A stretch of 64,000 bases of DNA from an uncultured Tenacibaculum sp. (GCF_947495995.1 NZ_CANMAX010000005.1:1-64000); one strand, 5' to 3'; shown: positions 36,550 through 45,913, counted from the stretch's first letter. Numbers and translations are program-made. Notes: generated by a model from the sequence alone, not told the origin.

Positions 36550-37086
36550 TCACGATTTTTTTATCCTACTCAAAGTTTCAGAAGCCATTCTTAAGTAATT
36601 TGCGATATGTTTATGTGGAATTTCTTGAAATAGCTCTGGATTTCTTTCTAAAGCTTTATAATAACGTTCTTCTGGCGATGTTAACAATAGGTCTTTTTCT
36701 CTTTCAAATTGATATAAAATGATTTCTTGTAATATTTCATTCCACAATTTTAAGTATTCTGGATTTCTATCTAAAAAATTATTGAATTCTTCTTTCGTGA
36801 GATAAAAAACAGTTGTCTTTTTCAATGCTTTAATCTCTAATTCACTATTGGTATTAGATAAAAAAGAATCGATAGCTGTTATTATTGAGCTTTTATATCC
36901 GAAATACAAAATATGCTCTTCTTCCTTATTTGTAAAGAAGACTTTTACACTACCAGAAGTTATAAAATAAATATTTGTATCTCGGGTTCCTTGAACTTTT
37001 AAAAACTCATCTCTTTTAAAGGATTTCTGTTTTGTTAAAATACCTTCTTTATAGATATGATCTCTTAATAACTGATAAGTTTTCAA
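36550..37086 (-). CDS. Crp/Fnr-like regulator
   Basis: 178 residues with a cyclic-nucleotide-binding-like beta-roll (DTNIYFITSGSVKVFFTN ... LYFGYKSSIITAIDSFL) and a C-terminal HTH (HKHIANYLRMASETLSRIKKS). Not closely similar to the twin Crp proteins at 20425 and 21017. It is 17 bp downstream of the GH3/serine hydrolase gene on the same strand and may share its transcript; effector unknown. Confidence 0.85.
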   Translation of the reverse strand: MKTYQLLRDHIYKEGILTKQKSFKRDEFLKVQGTRDTNIYFITSGSVKVFFTNKEEEHILYFGYKSSIITAIDSFLSNTNSELEIKALKKTTVFYLTKEEFNNFLDRNPEYLKLWNEILQEIILYQFEREKDLLLTSPEERYYKALERNPELFQEIPHKHIANYLRMASETLSRIKKS

Positions 37087-37103
37087 AATCTATGAAATAC
37101 AAA

Positions 37104-40022
37104 TTAATTTATAATTGCATCTTGAATAACTTTTTGAATTTTAGTTCTGATATTACTCTTCACTAACTTTCTATTATTCATAGTAGGAAAAACTCTATTA
37201 GATAAAAACACATACAAAATACCTGTATCAGGATCTGCCCAAGTATAAGTACCAGTGAATCCACTATGCCCGAAACTATTTTCTGAAACACAACCACAAG
37301 TTGGCTTTTCTCTTGGATTTATTTGAGGCTTATCGAAACCTAAACCTCTTCTATTTCTAACTTGAGGATAATATCTTGTATTAAACTTTTCAATTGTTTC
37401 TGGTCGGAAATATTTTACACCTCCATAAGTTCCACCTTGAAGATACATTTGCATGATTTTAGCCACATCGTTTGCATTAGCAAATAAACCAGCATGACCT
37501 CCTACTCCACCTTGCATTGCAGCTCCCATATCGTGAACATAACCTCTTAGTAACTGCTCTCTATAATAATCATCTTTTTCAGTTGGCACAACTTCTTTCC
37601 AATTGAACTTTGTTAATGGTAGATACGAAGTTCTATCTAATCCTAAAGAACTGTAAAATTCATTTTCAACAACTTCATTTAAAGGCATTTTGTATTTTCT
37701 CTCAACTACATCTTTCAAGATATAATATCCTAAATCACTATACTTGTATCCTTTCCTGTCTCTTAAATCAGAATCCTTAATTCTTGTGTAAATTGAATCT
37801 TTATAATCTTTATTCAAATACAAGTTTTTAGCTACTTTTATTGGAAACTTTTTAGTTTTCTTAGTGCTATAATATTCTTTTGAAACTTTACCTGTAATAG
37901 AATCTATTGTTCTGATATAAAATGGAATCCAAGATTTTAATCGTGCATAATGCGATAAAATCTGTTTTATATTCAAATGCTCTTTATTACTGTCTTTATA
38001 GGAAGGTAATAAATCAACTAAATCAGAATGAAGAGATAATTTTCTGTTTTCTTCTAGCTTCATTACAGCCGGTAATGTTGCTAATATTTTAGTTAAAGAA
38101 GCTAAATCGTAAACATCAGACTTCTTTACTTTTCTTCGCTTTGCATCTGTTTGGTATCCAAAAGTCTTGTGATAAATTACTTTACCATGTCTTGCAATTA
38201 AAACCTGACCTCCTGGCGCCATTTTTTGCTGTAAAATTGTGTCAATATAACGATCTACATATTTTAACGTATCTCTTGATAATCCTACAGCTTCAGGAAT
38301 AGTGTATTCAAATCTATTTAACGGAGAAATAATCATTCCGTTTCCTGCTTTGAATTCATTTCGAATACTTATTGGTAATTTTCCTGACAATTCAAAACTT
38401 CCAAAAATAGCTTGTGCAGAAAGTTCTTGAGCTAATTTACTATTCTGATAAGAAACAATAATGTTTTCAATATTAGTAAATGTCTTTACTTGTAGTAAAC
38501 TGTATGGATTTGCAAAAACATCTAATATTACACGTTTATTTCTTGCAATCTCTTGTAACCAAACTAAATCTTGATTCGAAAATTTATACGATTTCCATGG
38601 ATTTTTGTTCGACTTATGAAATCCTACAATTACTAAATTATAATCTTCTAACTTCTTTACTAAGTTATCTAAATGTTTGTCTGAAATTACATCTACTTTA
38701 GTATAGTTTTGAAGCATTTGAACAAAATCACTTCCATCATCATCACCTAAAGCTACATAAGCTATATTTTTAACTTCTAACTTTTTAATTGGTAATGTTT
38801 CTCTGGTATTTTTTAAAACAGTTATTGATTTTTTAATTAACTCACGATGCAACAATTCATCTTGAGGCGTATTTAAATCTACCAATAAACTATCTGTTTT
38901 AATAGGATCAAAAGTTTGTAATCCTACTAAATATTTTGCTTTTAAAATTTTCTTTACTGACTTATTGATACGTTCAATATCTAAATCTCCTTTTTCAAGA
39001 GATTCTTTGAATAATTTTACTGTATTCGGAATATCTTGTGGAATCAATAAAATATCATTTCCTGCTAAGAAAGTTGCTAAATTAATTTCTGCTGCTGTAG
39101 CATAATTAGCGGCTCCTTTCATATTTAAACCGTCTGTTAAAACCAATCCTTGAAAACCTAATTTCTCTTGTAATAAGTCAGTAACAACATTTTTAGACAA
39201 AGATGACGGTAAATTCACGTTAGATTCTAGCGAAGGAATACTTAAGTGGGCTGTCATTACACTTGCCACACCTGCATCAAATTGTTTTTTGAATGGATAT
39301 AATTCTATTGAATCTAATCGTTGCGTTGTAAAATTAACTGAAGGTAATGTTAAATGAGAATCTGTTGCCGTATCTCCATGACCAGGAAAATGCTTAGCAT
39401 TGGCTAAAACTCCAGCACTTTGCATTCCTTTTGTAAACGCTACAGACTTTAAAGCTACATTTTCTTTACTTTCTCCAAAAGAACGATTTCCAATAATTGG
39501 ATTATCTGGATTTGTATTGATGTCTACAACTGGTGCAAAATTGATGTGAATTCCAACACGTTTACATTGCTCACCTATTCTTTCTCCTAATTTCTCTAGT
39601 AATGAATTATCTCTAATCGCACCTAAGGTCATATTCCAAGGAAAACGATACGTGTTTTTTAAACGCATGTCTAATCCCCATTCTCCATCGAAACCAATTA
39701 ATAACGGTACTTTTTTAGATAAACTTTGATACTTATTGGTTAACTCTACTTGTTTTTCAGGAGTTCCTTTCATGAAAATTAAATTTCCAACATGATGTTT
39801 GGTAATTAACTCTGAAATAAACTTTTCGTGCTTGGCATCTTTATTCGAATAAGCCTGCACCATAAATAATTGTCCGATTTTTTCTTCTACAGACATGGAG
39901 TCAACTACACTGTTTACCCATTCATCTTGTAAAATATATTGCTTAGCTCGTAACGGATCTACTTGTTGAGCTTGCATAATTCCTGTAAAAACTATAGCTA
40001 ATAATAGTATCTTTTTCTTCAT
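37104..40022 (-). CDS. GH3 beta-N-acetylglucosaminidase-like domain fused to a serine beta-lactamase-like hydrolase
   Basis: About 970 residues; ATG 40022 is preferred over 40037 because it begins a proper signal peptide (MKKKILLLAIVFTGIMQAQ). Residues 30-550 are a glycoside hydrolase 3 domain: KHFPGHGDTATDSH, the nucleophile region LVLTDGLNMKGA and a second alpha/beta lobe. The remainder is a class C beta-lactamase/esterase fold with the SxxK motif in SDVYDLASLTK, a YSDLGYY motif and a HSGFTG near the end. The layout matches bifunctional NagZ-type enzymes in Bacteroidota thought to act in peptidoglycan turnover. Substrate not proven. Confidence 0.88.
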   Translation of the reverse strand: MKKKILLLAIVFTGIMQAQQVDPLRAKQYILQDEWVNSVVDSMSVEEKIGQLFMVQAYSNKDAKHEKFISELITKHHVGNLIFMKGTPEKQVELTNKYQSLSKKVPLLIGFDGEWGLDMRLKNTYRFPWNMTLGAIRDNSLLEKLGERIGEQCKRVGIHINFAPVVDINTNPDNPIIGNRSFGESKENVALKSVAFTKGMQSAGVLANAKHFPGHGDTATDSHLTLPSVNFTTQRLDSIELYPFKKQFDAGVASVMTAHLSIPSLESNVNLPSSLSKNVVTDLLQEKLGFQGLVLTDGLNMKGAANYATAAEINLATFLAGNDILLIPQDIPNTVKLFKESLEKGDLDIERINKSVKKILKAKYLVGLQTFDPIKTDSLLVDLNTPQDELLHRELIKKSITVLKNTRETLPIKKLEVKNIAYVALGDDDGSDFVQMLQNYTKVDVISDKHLDNLVKKLEDYNLVIVGFHKSNKNPWKSYKFSNQDLVWLQEIARNKRVILDVFANPYSLLQVKTFTNIENIIVSYQNSKLAQELSAQAIFGSFELSGKLPISIRNEFKAGNGMIISPLNRFEYTIPEAVGLSRDTLKYVDRYIDTILQQKMAPGGQVLIARHGKVIYHKTFGYQTDAKRRKVKKSDVYDLASLTKILATLPAVMKLEENRKLSLHSDLVDLLPSYKDSNKEHLNIKQILSHYARLKSWIPFYIRTIDSITGKVSKEYYSTKKTKKFPIKVAKNLYLNKDYKDSIYTRIKDSDLRDRKGYKYSDLGYYILKDVVERKYKMPLNEVVENEFYSSLGLDRTSYLPLTKFNWKEVVPTEKDDYYREQLLRGYVHDMGAAMQGGVGGHAGLFANANDVAKIMQMYLQGGTYGGVKYFRPETIEKFNTRYYPQVRNRRGLGFDKPQINPREKPTCGCVSENSFGHSGFTGTYTWADPDTGILYVFLSNRVFPTMNNRKLVKSNIRTKIQKVIQDAIIN

Positions 40023-40107
40023 ATAAACCGTACACACATTAATTTAATGAACTCGAAAGAGTTCGAATTTCTAATACTGGGGATTTCTTCTTCTTTTAAA
40101 ACAATTC

Positions 40108-40593
40108 TTATACCAAAAATCGGCTGTGCCAGCTTTTATCTGCTGTAACCTCCCATTTTGTTTCGAATTCTTCTTTGGTATTTACCATATTGTTAAACAC
40201 TACTGTATTTGTAGTAATTTTCTGCTGTTTTGCATATTCTTGAAAATCGCTCAGCTTTACAATATTGATGTTGTCGCTATCTTTAAAAGAAACATTCATT
40301 TTATCCATTAGATCAACATTGAATTCTTCTTCTAATGATTTTATAAAACGAACAGATGCATCAATTGAACAACCAGAAGCTGCATTAAAATTCTCATCAA
40401 TTGCCAACACAATAAACTGATTGTATTTAATAGCAAATGATCCTTTTAAATCATCTCCATGCCTAGTCCATTGGTCTATAAACAATAATGCTCTTGCTGA
40501 AATTACTTCAATTTCTTCTTGTGTAAACTCTCTATCTGATTGGTATACCCATACTCGAGCTGAGTTAGGTAAATCGCTATATGGTATATACAT
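40108..40593 (-). CDS. Conserved hypothetical protein (often labelled ABC transporter ATPase)
   Basis: 161 residues, beginning MYIPYSDLPNSARVWVYQSDR and containing the conserved ALLFIDQWTRHGDDLKGSF segment and ASGCSIDASVRFIKSLEEEF. No Walker motifs are present, so the common 'ABC transporter ATPase' label appears mistaken. Its start overlaps the stop of the exonuclease gene by 1 bp; co-transcribed. Function unknown. Confidence 0.78.
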   Translation of the reverse strand: MYIPYSDLPNSARVWVYQSDREFTQEEIEVISARALLFIDQWTRHGDDLKGSFAIKYNQFIVLAIDENFNAASGCSIDASVRFIKSLEEEFNVDLMDKMNVSFKDSDNINIVKLSDFQEYAKQQKITTNTVVFNNMVNTKEEFETKWEVTADKSWHSRFLV

Positions 40594-41423
40594 TATCTTA
40601 AATTAAATTTTTGTTGTAACGCTTTTAACTTTTCTTCATCACTCATTTCTGGCGTTTGAGGTGAACTCATTCGTTCTTTTATTAAGCGTAATACTTTTTT
40701 AGTATACAATGGAAAGTCTGCCTGTTGAATCCATGAGTTATATCCTGGATTTTCTTTAAGTACATCTTCTACTTTTCTTCCTTTATATTTTCCGAAAGAG
40801 AAAATTTCTTGTTGCTCATCATCAAATAAAATAAAACCAGCAAAATCAGCTCTTTTTGTATGCGCAGAAAACTCGCTTAATTCTTCTACCGAATTTCCTA
40901 TATCTTCGTATTTATCTAACTGTGCTTTTAATATTTCATAAGTAGCTAAAGTATCTGCTTCTGCTGAATGTGCATCTTCTAAATCTTTTCCACAATAAAA
41001 TTTGTATCCTGCACTTAATGTACGTTGCTCTTTTTTATGGAAAATTACCTGAACATCAATAGCTTTTCTATTATCCATATCAAAATCTATTCCCGCTCTA
41101 AGTAATTCTTCCGCTAATAATGGAATATCAAACCTGTTTGAATTAAATCCTGCTAAATCTGCGTCCAAAATCATTTCATTAATTTTTGGTGCCAATTCTT
41201 TAAAAGTAGGTTCTGTAACAACTTTTTCATTTGTTATTCCGTGTACATCTATAGCTTGCTGTGGAATTTCTATTTCTGGATTTACTAACCAAGTTTTGCT
41301 TTCTTGTGTTCCGTTAGGAAAAACTTTTAATATAGAAATCTCAACAATTCGATCTGTTGCTATGCTTATTCCAGTTGTTTCTAAATCGAAAAAAACGATA
41401 GGTTTTTTTAGGCTTAACTCCAT
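40593..41423 (-). CDS. DEDDh 3'-5' exonuclease (DnaQ-like) with C-terminal domain
   Basis: 276 residues. The exonuclease domain spans about 1-175 with the acidic motifs FFDLETTG (Exo I), FNSNRFDIPLL (Exo II) and the HSAEADTLATYEIL region (Exo III, His then Asp). A C-terminal domain with KYKGRKVEDVLKENPGYNSWI is found on several bacterial DnaQ-like proteins. Substrate could be DNA ends or RNA; not separable by sequence. Operon with the hypothetical at 40108. Confidence 0.9.
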   Translation of the reverse strand: MELSLKKPIVFFDLETTGISIATDRIVEISILKVFPNGTQESKTWLVNPEIEIPQQAIDVHGITNEKVVTEPTFKELAPKINEMILDADLAGFNSNRFDIPLLAEELLRAGIDFDMDNRKAIDVQVIFHKKEQRTLSAGYKFYCGKDLEDAHSAEADTLATYEILKAQLDKYEDIGNSVEELSEFSAHTKRADFAGFILFDDEQQEIFSFGKYKGRKVEDVLKENPGYNSWIQQADFPLYTKKVLRLIKERMSSPQTPEMSDEEKLKALQQKFNLR

Positions 41424-41497
41424 GTAGTTTTATCGTAGTATTTTATAAATTCTTTTTTTATCACTTATCTATAACAAAGATGAACATTATAACGCTA

Positions 41498-42358
41498 TTA
41501 TTCGTTATTTAGTTCGTCTTTAAATTCGTTAATTTTATCTAAATGTTTTTCATCTAAAGTTGGTTCTTTGAAATCGTATTTCTCGAACTCATCTAGAATA
41601 GTTTTAGCTACAATGTAACGAGCTGTAGGTTTGTCGTCTGCCGGTATTATATACCAAGGAGCATGACTAGTAGATGTTTTATTTATAGCATCTTCATAAC
41701 AAAATTGGTACTTATCCCAAAGCTTACGCTCTTTTAAGTCTCCTGCAGAAAATTTCCAGTTTTTCTCAGGAATGTTTAAACGTCGTAACAATCTGTTTTT
41801 TTGTTCTGCTTTAGATAAATGTAAAAAGAATTTTAAAATTATGGTACCATTTTCAGCTAAATGCTTTTCAAAATTATTAATTCGCTCCATTCTATCATGA
41901 TAAAAAGCGTCATTTAAATCTTCTAAACTTTTAACTGTTGGAATATTTTCAGAAAAGACATATTCTGGATGTACTCTAGTTACCAATACGTTTTCGTAAT
42001 GTGTTCTATTAAATACACCTACTTTTCCTTTAGCTGGTAAAGCGATGTAATGTCTCCATAAAAAATCGTGTTTTAATTCTAATTCCGTAGGAACTTTAAA
42101 ACTGTGTACTTCTACTCCCCTAACATTAAACTGCTTAAAAACTTCACGTATTAAACTATCTTTTCCTGCAGTGTCCATTCCTTGTAGACAAATAAGTGCG
42201 CTGTATTTACCTTCTGCATACATTGTGTTCTGCAAATCGGCAATTTTCTTTCGTACTTTCTTTAATTTCTTTTCTGCATCTTCAATATATTCTAAAGTTT
42301 TCTTCTTTTCTAAAGTAATCGATTCACTAACTTTATAATTATCTGTATCCATCTTCAT
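41498..42358 (-). CDS. ppk2: Polyphosphate kinase 2 family protein (third copy, divergent class)
   Basis: 286 residues, distinct from the tandem pair near 8-9 kb. Walker A reads QGMDTAGKDSLIRE (about 59-71) rather than EGRDAAGKGG, and Walker B-like reads VFNRTHYENVLV (about 114-126) rather than FDRSWYN. These features resemble PPK2 class III, whose members phosphorylate AMP as well as ADP. Followed leftward by the exonuclease pair after an AT-rich gap. Single gene; divergent from the DUF1223 gene. Confidence 0.88.
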   Translation of the reverse strand: MKMDTDNYKVSESITLEKKKTLEYIEDAEKKLKKVRKKIADLQNTMYAEGKYSALICLQGMDTAGKDSLIREVFKQFNVRGVEVHSFKVPTELELKHDFLWRHYIALPAKGKVGVFNRTHYENVLVTRVHPEYVFSENIPTVKSLEDLNDAFYHDRMERINNFEKHLAENGTIILKFFLHLSKAEQKNRLLRRLNIPEKNWKFSAGDLKERKLWDKYQFCYEDAINKTSTSHAPWYIIPADDKPTARYIVAKTILDEFEKYDFKEPTLDEKHLDKINEFKDELNNE

Positions 42359-42463
42359 ACTGTATTAATTCTATAAATGTAAAAAAAATAAAACAGCTCT
42401 TAAAGCGATATTGTAAGTCTTTTATTAAAAAAACTACTAATTGAAAAATAAATTTAAAACCAT

Positions 42464-43186
42464 ATGTTATCTCGCTTCACACTTATTTTACTTATCGCTT
42501 CTTCTAGTTTATTTTCTCAACAAAAACCTGTAGTTGTTTTAGAGCTTTTTACCTCACAAGGTTGCTCTAGTTGTCCTCCTGCAGATCGATTGTTAGAAGA
42601 AATTAAAAGTGCTTCAGATAATAAACAAGTAATTCCTATTGCTTATCATGTTGATTATTGGGATTATATCGGTTGGAAAGATCCTTTTGCAACAGGAGCA
42701 TACACAGATAAACAAAGAGATTATGCAGATAAATTTTACAGTAGCTCTATATACACACCGCAACTCGTAATTAATGGTGATGAACATTTTGTTGGTTCTG
42801 ATAGAGTTAAAATTTCAAGAAGAATAAAACAAATTCTTCATCGAGGCTCAAGCTCTAATACAGTACAAATTAATAATACTGCCATAAAAAATAATAAAGT
42901 TGAGTTTTCATACACTGTAGAAGGAGAAGCTAAAAAAAGTAAGTTGCATTTTCTTTTAGCTATAAACAAACGAGTAACTCAAGTTAAAAGAGGAGAAAAT
43001 AGAAATAGAACACTTGCCAATTCTAATATCGTAGTTCAGGAAGAGATTGTTCCGTTAACTAAAAAAAATGGAAAATTCACACTTAACATTCCTAAATTAG
43101 TAACTAAAGATGACACATTACGTTTAGTTGTTCTAATAAAAGACAAAGAACTAACTGTTACCTCTGGAGCACAACAAGTACTGTAA
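42464..43186 (+). CDS. DUF1223 secreted thioredoxin-like protein
   Basis: 240 residues with signal peptide (MLSRFTLILLIASSSLFSQ) followed by VVVLELFTSQGCSSCPPADRLLEEI, a CxxC motif in a thioredoxin-like fold that defines DUF1223. Conserved GWKDPFATGAYTDKQRDYA and SIYTPQLVINGDEHFVGSDR follow. A periplasmic thiol role is suggested by the CSSC motif but no partner is known. Confidence 0.88.
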   Translation: MLSRFTLILLIASSSLFSQQKPVVVLELFTSQGCSSCPPADRLLEEIKSASDNKQVIPIAYHVDYWDYIGWKDPFATGAYTDKQRDYADKFYSSSIYTPQLVINGDEHFVGSDRVKISRRIKQILHRGSSSNTVQINNTAIKNNKVEFSYTVEGEAKKSKLHFLLAINKRVTQVKRGENRNRTLANSNIVVQEEIVPLTKKNGKFTLNIPKLVTKDDTLRLVVLIKDKELTVTSGAQQVL

Positions 43187-43317
43187 TTTCATAATTAATT
43201 TAATTAACATTTTACCTTGTTTAAGATTGTTTTAATCTTGACTGCCATTGAATTTAGCAATTGTTAAATCATACTTTGTATTTGATAACTATGTAATTTT
43301 CATCAAAAATTAAACAA

Positions 43318-43833
43318 ATGAATACTACAGTTATTATAAAAGCTAGTGCTAACAAAAATGGAAATACTCAAAAAATAATCAATCATTTCAATACTGATAA
43401 TAGTGTAGATGTTATTGATCTTTTAGATTATACAATAGGTCATTTTGATTATAATTTTAAAAATGCTAAAGACGATTTTCTTCCTTTAATGAAGCGTATT
43501 GCTGAACAATACGAAACTATTATTTTTGCTACACCAGTATATTGGTACACTATGAGCGGGCACTTAAAAGTATTTTTCGATCGTTTATCTGATCTTTTGC
43601 ATTACCAAAAAGATTTAGGAAGAAAATTAAGAGGTAAAAACATGGCCATGATAAGTAATTCTGGAGAAAATGATAGAAGAGATGGATTTGACATGCCTTT
43701 TATTGAAAGCGCTAAATATTTAGGAATGAATTACCTTGGAGATATTCACGTATGGTTCAATTCAGAAGACAATACTATTCACAACGAAGCAATCAGTAAA
43801 CTAGAAAACTTTAAAAATTCTTTGTTGAAATGA
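43318..43833 (+). CDS. Flavodoxin-like FMN-dependent oxidoreductase
   Basis: 171 residues with flavodoxin fold signs: N-terminal phosphate loop (ASANKNGNTQKIINHF), the FATPVYWYTMSGHLKVFFDRLSDLL segment (P-x-Y-W-x-x-x-x-x-x-K-x-F-x-D-R), and MISNSGENDRRDGFDMPF. Typical of NAD(P)H:quinone/FMN reductases. It sits 57 bp before arsR without an obvious shared operator, so it probably is separately transcribed. Confidence 0.85.
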   Translation: MNTTVIIKASANKNGNTQKIINHFNTDNSVDVIDLLDYTIGHFDYNFKNAKDDFLPLMKRIAEQYETIIFATPVYWYTMSGHLKVFFDRLSDLLHYQKDLGRKLRGKNMAMISNSGENDRRDGFDMPFIESAKYLGMNYLGDIHVWFNSEDNTIHNEAISKLENFKNSLLK

Positions 43834-43860
43834 TTTAAAAATTTCTTCATTCAAACCTTT

Positions 43861-43879
43861 TATCGTAATATTGCAATAT
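43861..43879 (+). promoter_or_regulatory. ArsR-type operator before arsR
   Basis: TATCGTAATATTGCAATAT, a near-palindrome 12 bp before the arsR start. A second near-copy lies before the downstream arsC-like gene. Confidence 0.5.
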
Positions 43880-43890
43880 ATAAATATTGT

Positions 43891-44223
43891 ATGGGATTAA
43901 CGAAATCAGAAATATTTTCAAAAAAGCAAAATGACATCGCTCAAATAGCTAAAGTTTTAGGACATCCGGCTAGAATTGCTATACTTGAACATATTGCTAA
44001 AGTTGAGACTTGTATTTGTGGGGATTTAGTAAATGAAATCGGACTTGCACAACCTACAATTTCTCAACACTTAAAAGAATTAAAAAAGATCGGAATCTTA
44101 AAAGGAAATATAGAAGGTACAAGTATCTGTTATTGTTTAGATGAAGTAAAATGGGAAGAAATAAAAGACACGTTACAACAATTTTTAAACATATTTTCGA
44201 ATCAAAACAATAGTTGTTGCTAA
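43891..44223 (+). CDS. arsR: ArsR/SmtB family metalloregulator
   Basis: 110 residues with a winged HTH (ARIAILEHIAKVETCICGDLVNEI, TISQHLKELKKIGILKG). The cysteines of ETCICGDL (Cys41, Cys43), in the helix classically used by arsenite-sensing ArsR, and a C-terminal NNSCC give a plausible As(III)/thiophilic sensor. First gene of the ArsR-controlled set. Confidence 0.9.
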   Translation: MGLTKSEIFSKKQNDIAQIAKVLGHPARIAILEHIAKVETCICGDLVNEIGLAQPTISQHLKELKKIGILKGNIEGTSICYCLDEVKWEEIKDTLQQFLNIFSNQNNSCC

Positions 44224-44240
44224 AAAAATTTAATCATTAA

Positions 44241-44258
44241 TATCGTAATATTACAATG
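44241..44258 (+). promoter_or_regulatory. Second ArsR-type operator, over the arsC-like start
   Basis: TATCGTAATATTACAATG shares 14 of its first 17 bases with the site at 43861; it contains the perfect palindrome GTAATATTAC and overlaps the ATG at 44256, so binding could block both transcription and translation. Confidence 0.45.
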
Positions 44259-44864
44259 AAGAAAGAATTAATTAAAACTATTGAAAGTATTGCTTCTTTA
44301 TCTGTTAGTGAAGAAAGAAAAGAAGTATTGTTTCCTTTAGTTGCTTACATCAAAGAAAAACAAACTAAAAACGAAGACATAAACATCAACTTTATTTGTA
44401 CACATAACTCAAGAAGAAGTCATTTGGGACAAATATGGATGCAGACTTTGGCTTCACATTTTAAAATCAACAACCTTAAAACTTATTCTGGCGGAACTGA
44501 AGAAACAGCATTAGCTACACCAATAGTAACCACATTAGAAAAGCAAGGTTTTGATATTAATGTGATTGGTAATAATGAAAATCCAGTATACGGAATTAAA
44601 TACGACGAAACCTCGCATCCTATTATTGGTTTTTCTAAACGCTACGACAATCCTTTTAATCCGAATACAAGTTTTGCTGCTGTTATGACTTGTTCACAAG
44701 CAGACGAAGGTTGTCCATTTGTTGCTGGGACAGAAAAAAGAATTGCGATCACTTATGAAGACCCTAAAATTTCGGATAACACCAATCTAGAAGCAGAAAC
44801 ATATTTAGAAAGAAGCAACCAGATTGCTTCGGAAATGTATTTTATTTTATCACAATTAAATTAA
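44256..44864 (+). CDS. ArsC-like protein-tyrosine-phosphatase family protein
   Basis: 202 residues. P-loop CTHNSRRS (Cys48 to Arg54), GGTEETA, MTCSQADEGCPFVAGTEKRIAITYEDPKISDNT. Clear paralogue of the gene at 6895. Lies 33 bp after arsR with an ArsR-type site at its start, and directly upstream of DUF6428; in related genomes such sets commonly contain an arsenite efflux permease as well, which is missing here. Confidence 0.85.
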   Translation: MKKELIKTIESIASLSVSEERKEVLFPLVAYIKEKQTKNEDININFICTHNSRRSHLGQIWMQTLASHFKINNLKTYSGGTEETALATPIVTTLEKQGFDINVIGNNENPVYGIKYDETSHPIIGFSKRYDNPFNPNTSFAAVMTCSQADEGCPFVAGTEKRIAITYEDPKISDNTNLEAETYLERSNQIASEMYFILSQLN

Positions 44865-44870
44865 AAGATT

Positions 44871-45344
44871 ATGAAACTTACAGAAATAAAAAACCACTTA
44901 AAAAACTTAAGTACAATTGCTTTTCAATTACCTGACGGAAGCTTGGTTCCTGAACATTTTCATGTAACTGAAGTAGGTAAAGTTACCAAACACTTTATCG
45001 ATTGTGGCGGTGTGTTACGTAAAGAAGAAAAAATTAATTTTCAGTTATGGAATGCAAACGATTATAACCACAGATTGCACCCAGAAAAACTAATTAACAT
45101 TATTGAACTATCTGAAAAGACATTAAATCTTAAAGATGTAGATATTGAAGTAGAATATCAAGGAAATACAATTGGAAAATATGATCTAGATTTTGATGGC
45201 ACAAACTTCAAATTAGTAAACACAGCAACAGCTTGTTTAGCAGAAGATCAATGTGGAATTCCTCCAAAACAAAAACCTAAATTAAAGCTTTCGCAAATTC
45301 AAAGTCAAGGTATGAGTTGCGATCCTAATTCTGGTTGTTGTTAA
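44871..45344 (+). CDS. DUF6428 family protein
   Basis: 157 residues: MKLTEIKNHLKNLSTIAFQL, LVPEHFHVTEVGKV, FIDCGGVLRKEEKINFQLWNAND, HRLHPEKL and a cysteine-rich end MSCDPNSGCC after CLAEDQCGIPPKQK. Family members sit in arsenic operons of Bacteroidota. The clustered cysteines suggest thiol or metal handling; function unknown. Operon with the arsC-like gene (6 bp apart). Confidence 0.85.
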   Translation: MKLTEIKNHLKNLSTIAFQLPDGSLVPEHFHVTEVGKVTKHFIDCGGVLRKEEKINFQLWNANDYNHRLHPEKLINIIELSEKTLNLKDVDIEVEYQGNTIGKYDLDFDGTNFKLVNTATACLAEDQCGIPPKQKPKLKLSQIQSQGMSCDPNSGCC

Positions 45345-45396
45345 TTAAAAATACAAGAACAAGTAACAGAATAATTTTAATATTAAATCGTATATA

Positions 45397-45424
45397 AAAC
45401 TGAGCTTCAACGCTCAGTTTTTTG
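45397..45424 (+). terminator. Intrinsic terminator of the arsR-DUF6428 operon
   Basis: AAACTGAGC / GCTCAGTTT around TTCAAC, followed by a T-run; about 55 bp after the DUF6428 stop. Confidence 0.85.
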
Positions 45425-45502
45425 TTTCCAACGAATTACGAAAATATATTTCAATTTTAAAACATTATCTTCGCGGCGAATAACCCCTAAATGTTTTACT
45501 AA

Positions 45503-45856
45503 ATGAAATTATTAAAAAGATTTTTTTCCTTTTTTTTGATTTGTTTTTTATCATTCCATTCAATTTCATGCTCAGATTGTAATAACGAAAATCCGAGAGC
45601 TAGAGTTACAAATACAGGCGACAGTGAAATAAGTGTACAAATAAATACTGCAATTGGTAGCCGAGAAAGCATCGACATTATTGAACCTGGAAAATCTTCT
45701 GAATTTAGAAGCTACGATACAGGAAATGTTATCTTTAATATTGTGATTAATGACAATGAACAAATTATAGAAACTGTTGAAATGGATTTTTGCTCTGAAT
45801 ATGAAATTATTGTAGACGAAGATTCAATCGTTACGATTTCTACTGGAATTGAATAA
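45503..45856 (+). CDS. Small hypothetical lipoprotein
   Basis: 117 residues with a lipoprotein-type signal (FFSFFLICFLSFHSISCSDC). The remainder is beta-rich with a NTGDSEISVQINTAIGSRESI segment and ends EDSIVTISTGIE. The cysteine pair SDCNN after the lipobox is notable. No family recognised. Converges on the NADH dehydrogenase gene across a strong hairpin. Confidence 0.6.
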   Translation: MKLLKRFFSFFLICFLSFHSISCSDCNNENPRARVTNTGDSEISVQINTAIGSRESIDIIEPGKSSEFRSYDTGNVIFNIVINDNEQIIETVEMDFCSEYEIIVDEDSIVTISTGIE

Positions 45857-45875
45857 AATTCAAGACATAATAAAA

Positions 45876-45913
45876 CATAAAAAATCCCGAGAAGTTTCTC
45901 GGGATTTTTTTAT
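45876..45913. terminator. Bidirectional intrinsic terminator
   Basis: AATCCCGAGAA / TTCTCGGGATT with a 2-nt centre and A/T runs on both sides, between convergent genes. Very GC-dense for this genome. Confidence 0.85.

Noticed and set aside
42400..42463. Possible leader structure before DUF1223
   Set aside because: Only AT-rich sequence without a stable hairpin or promoter match was seen.
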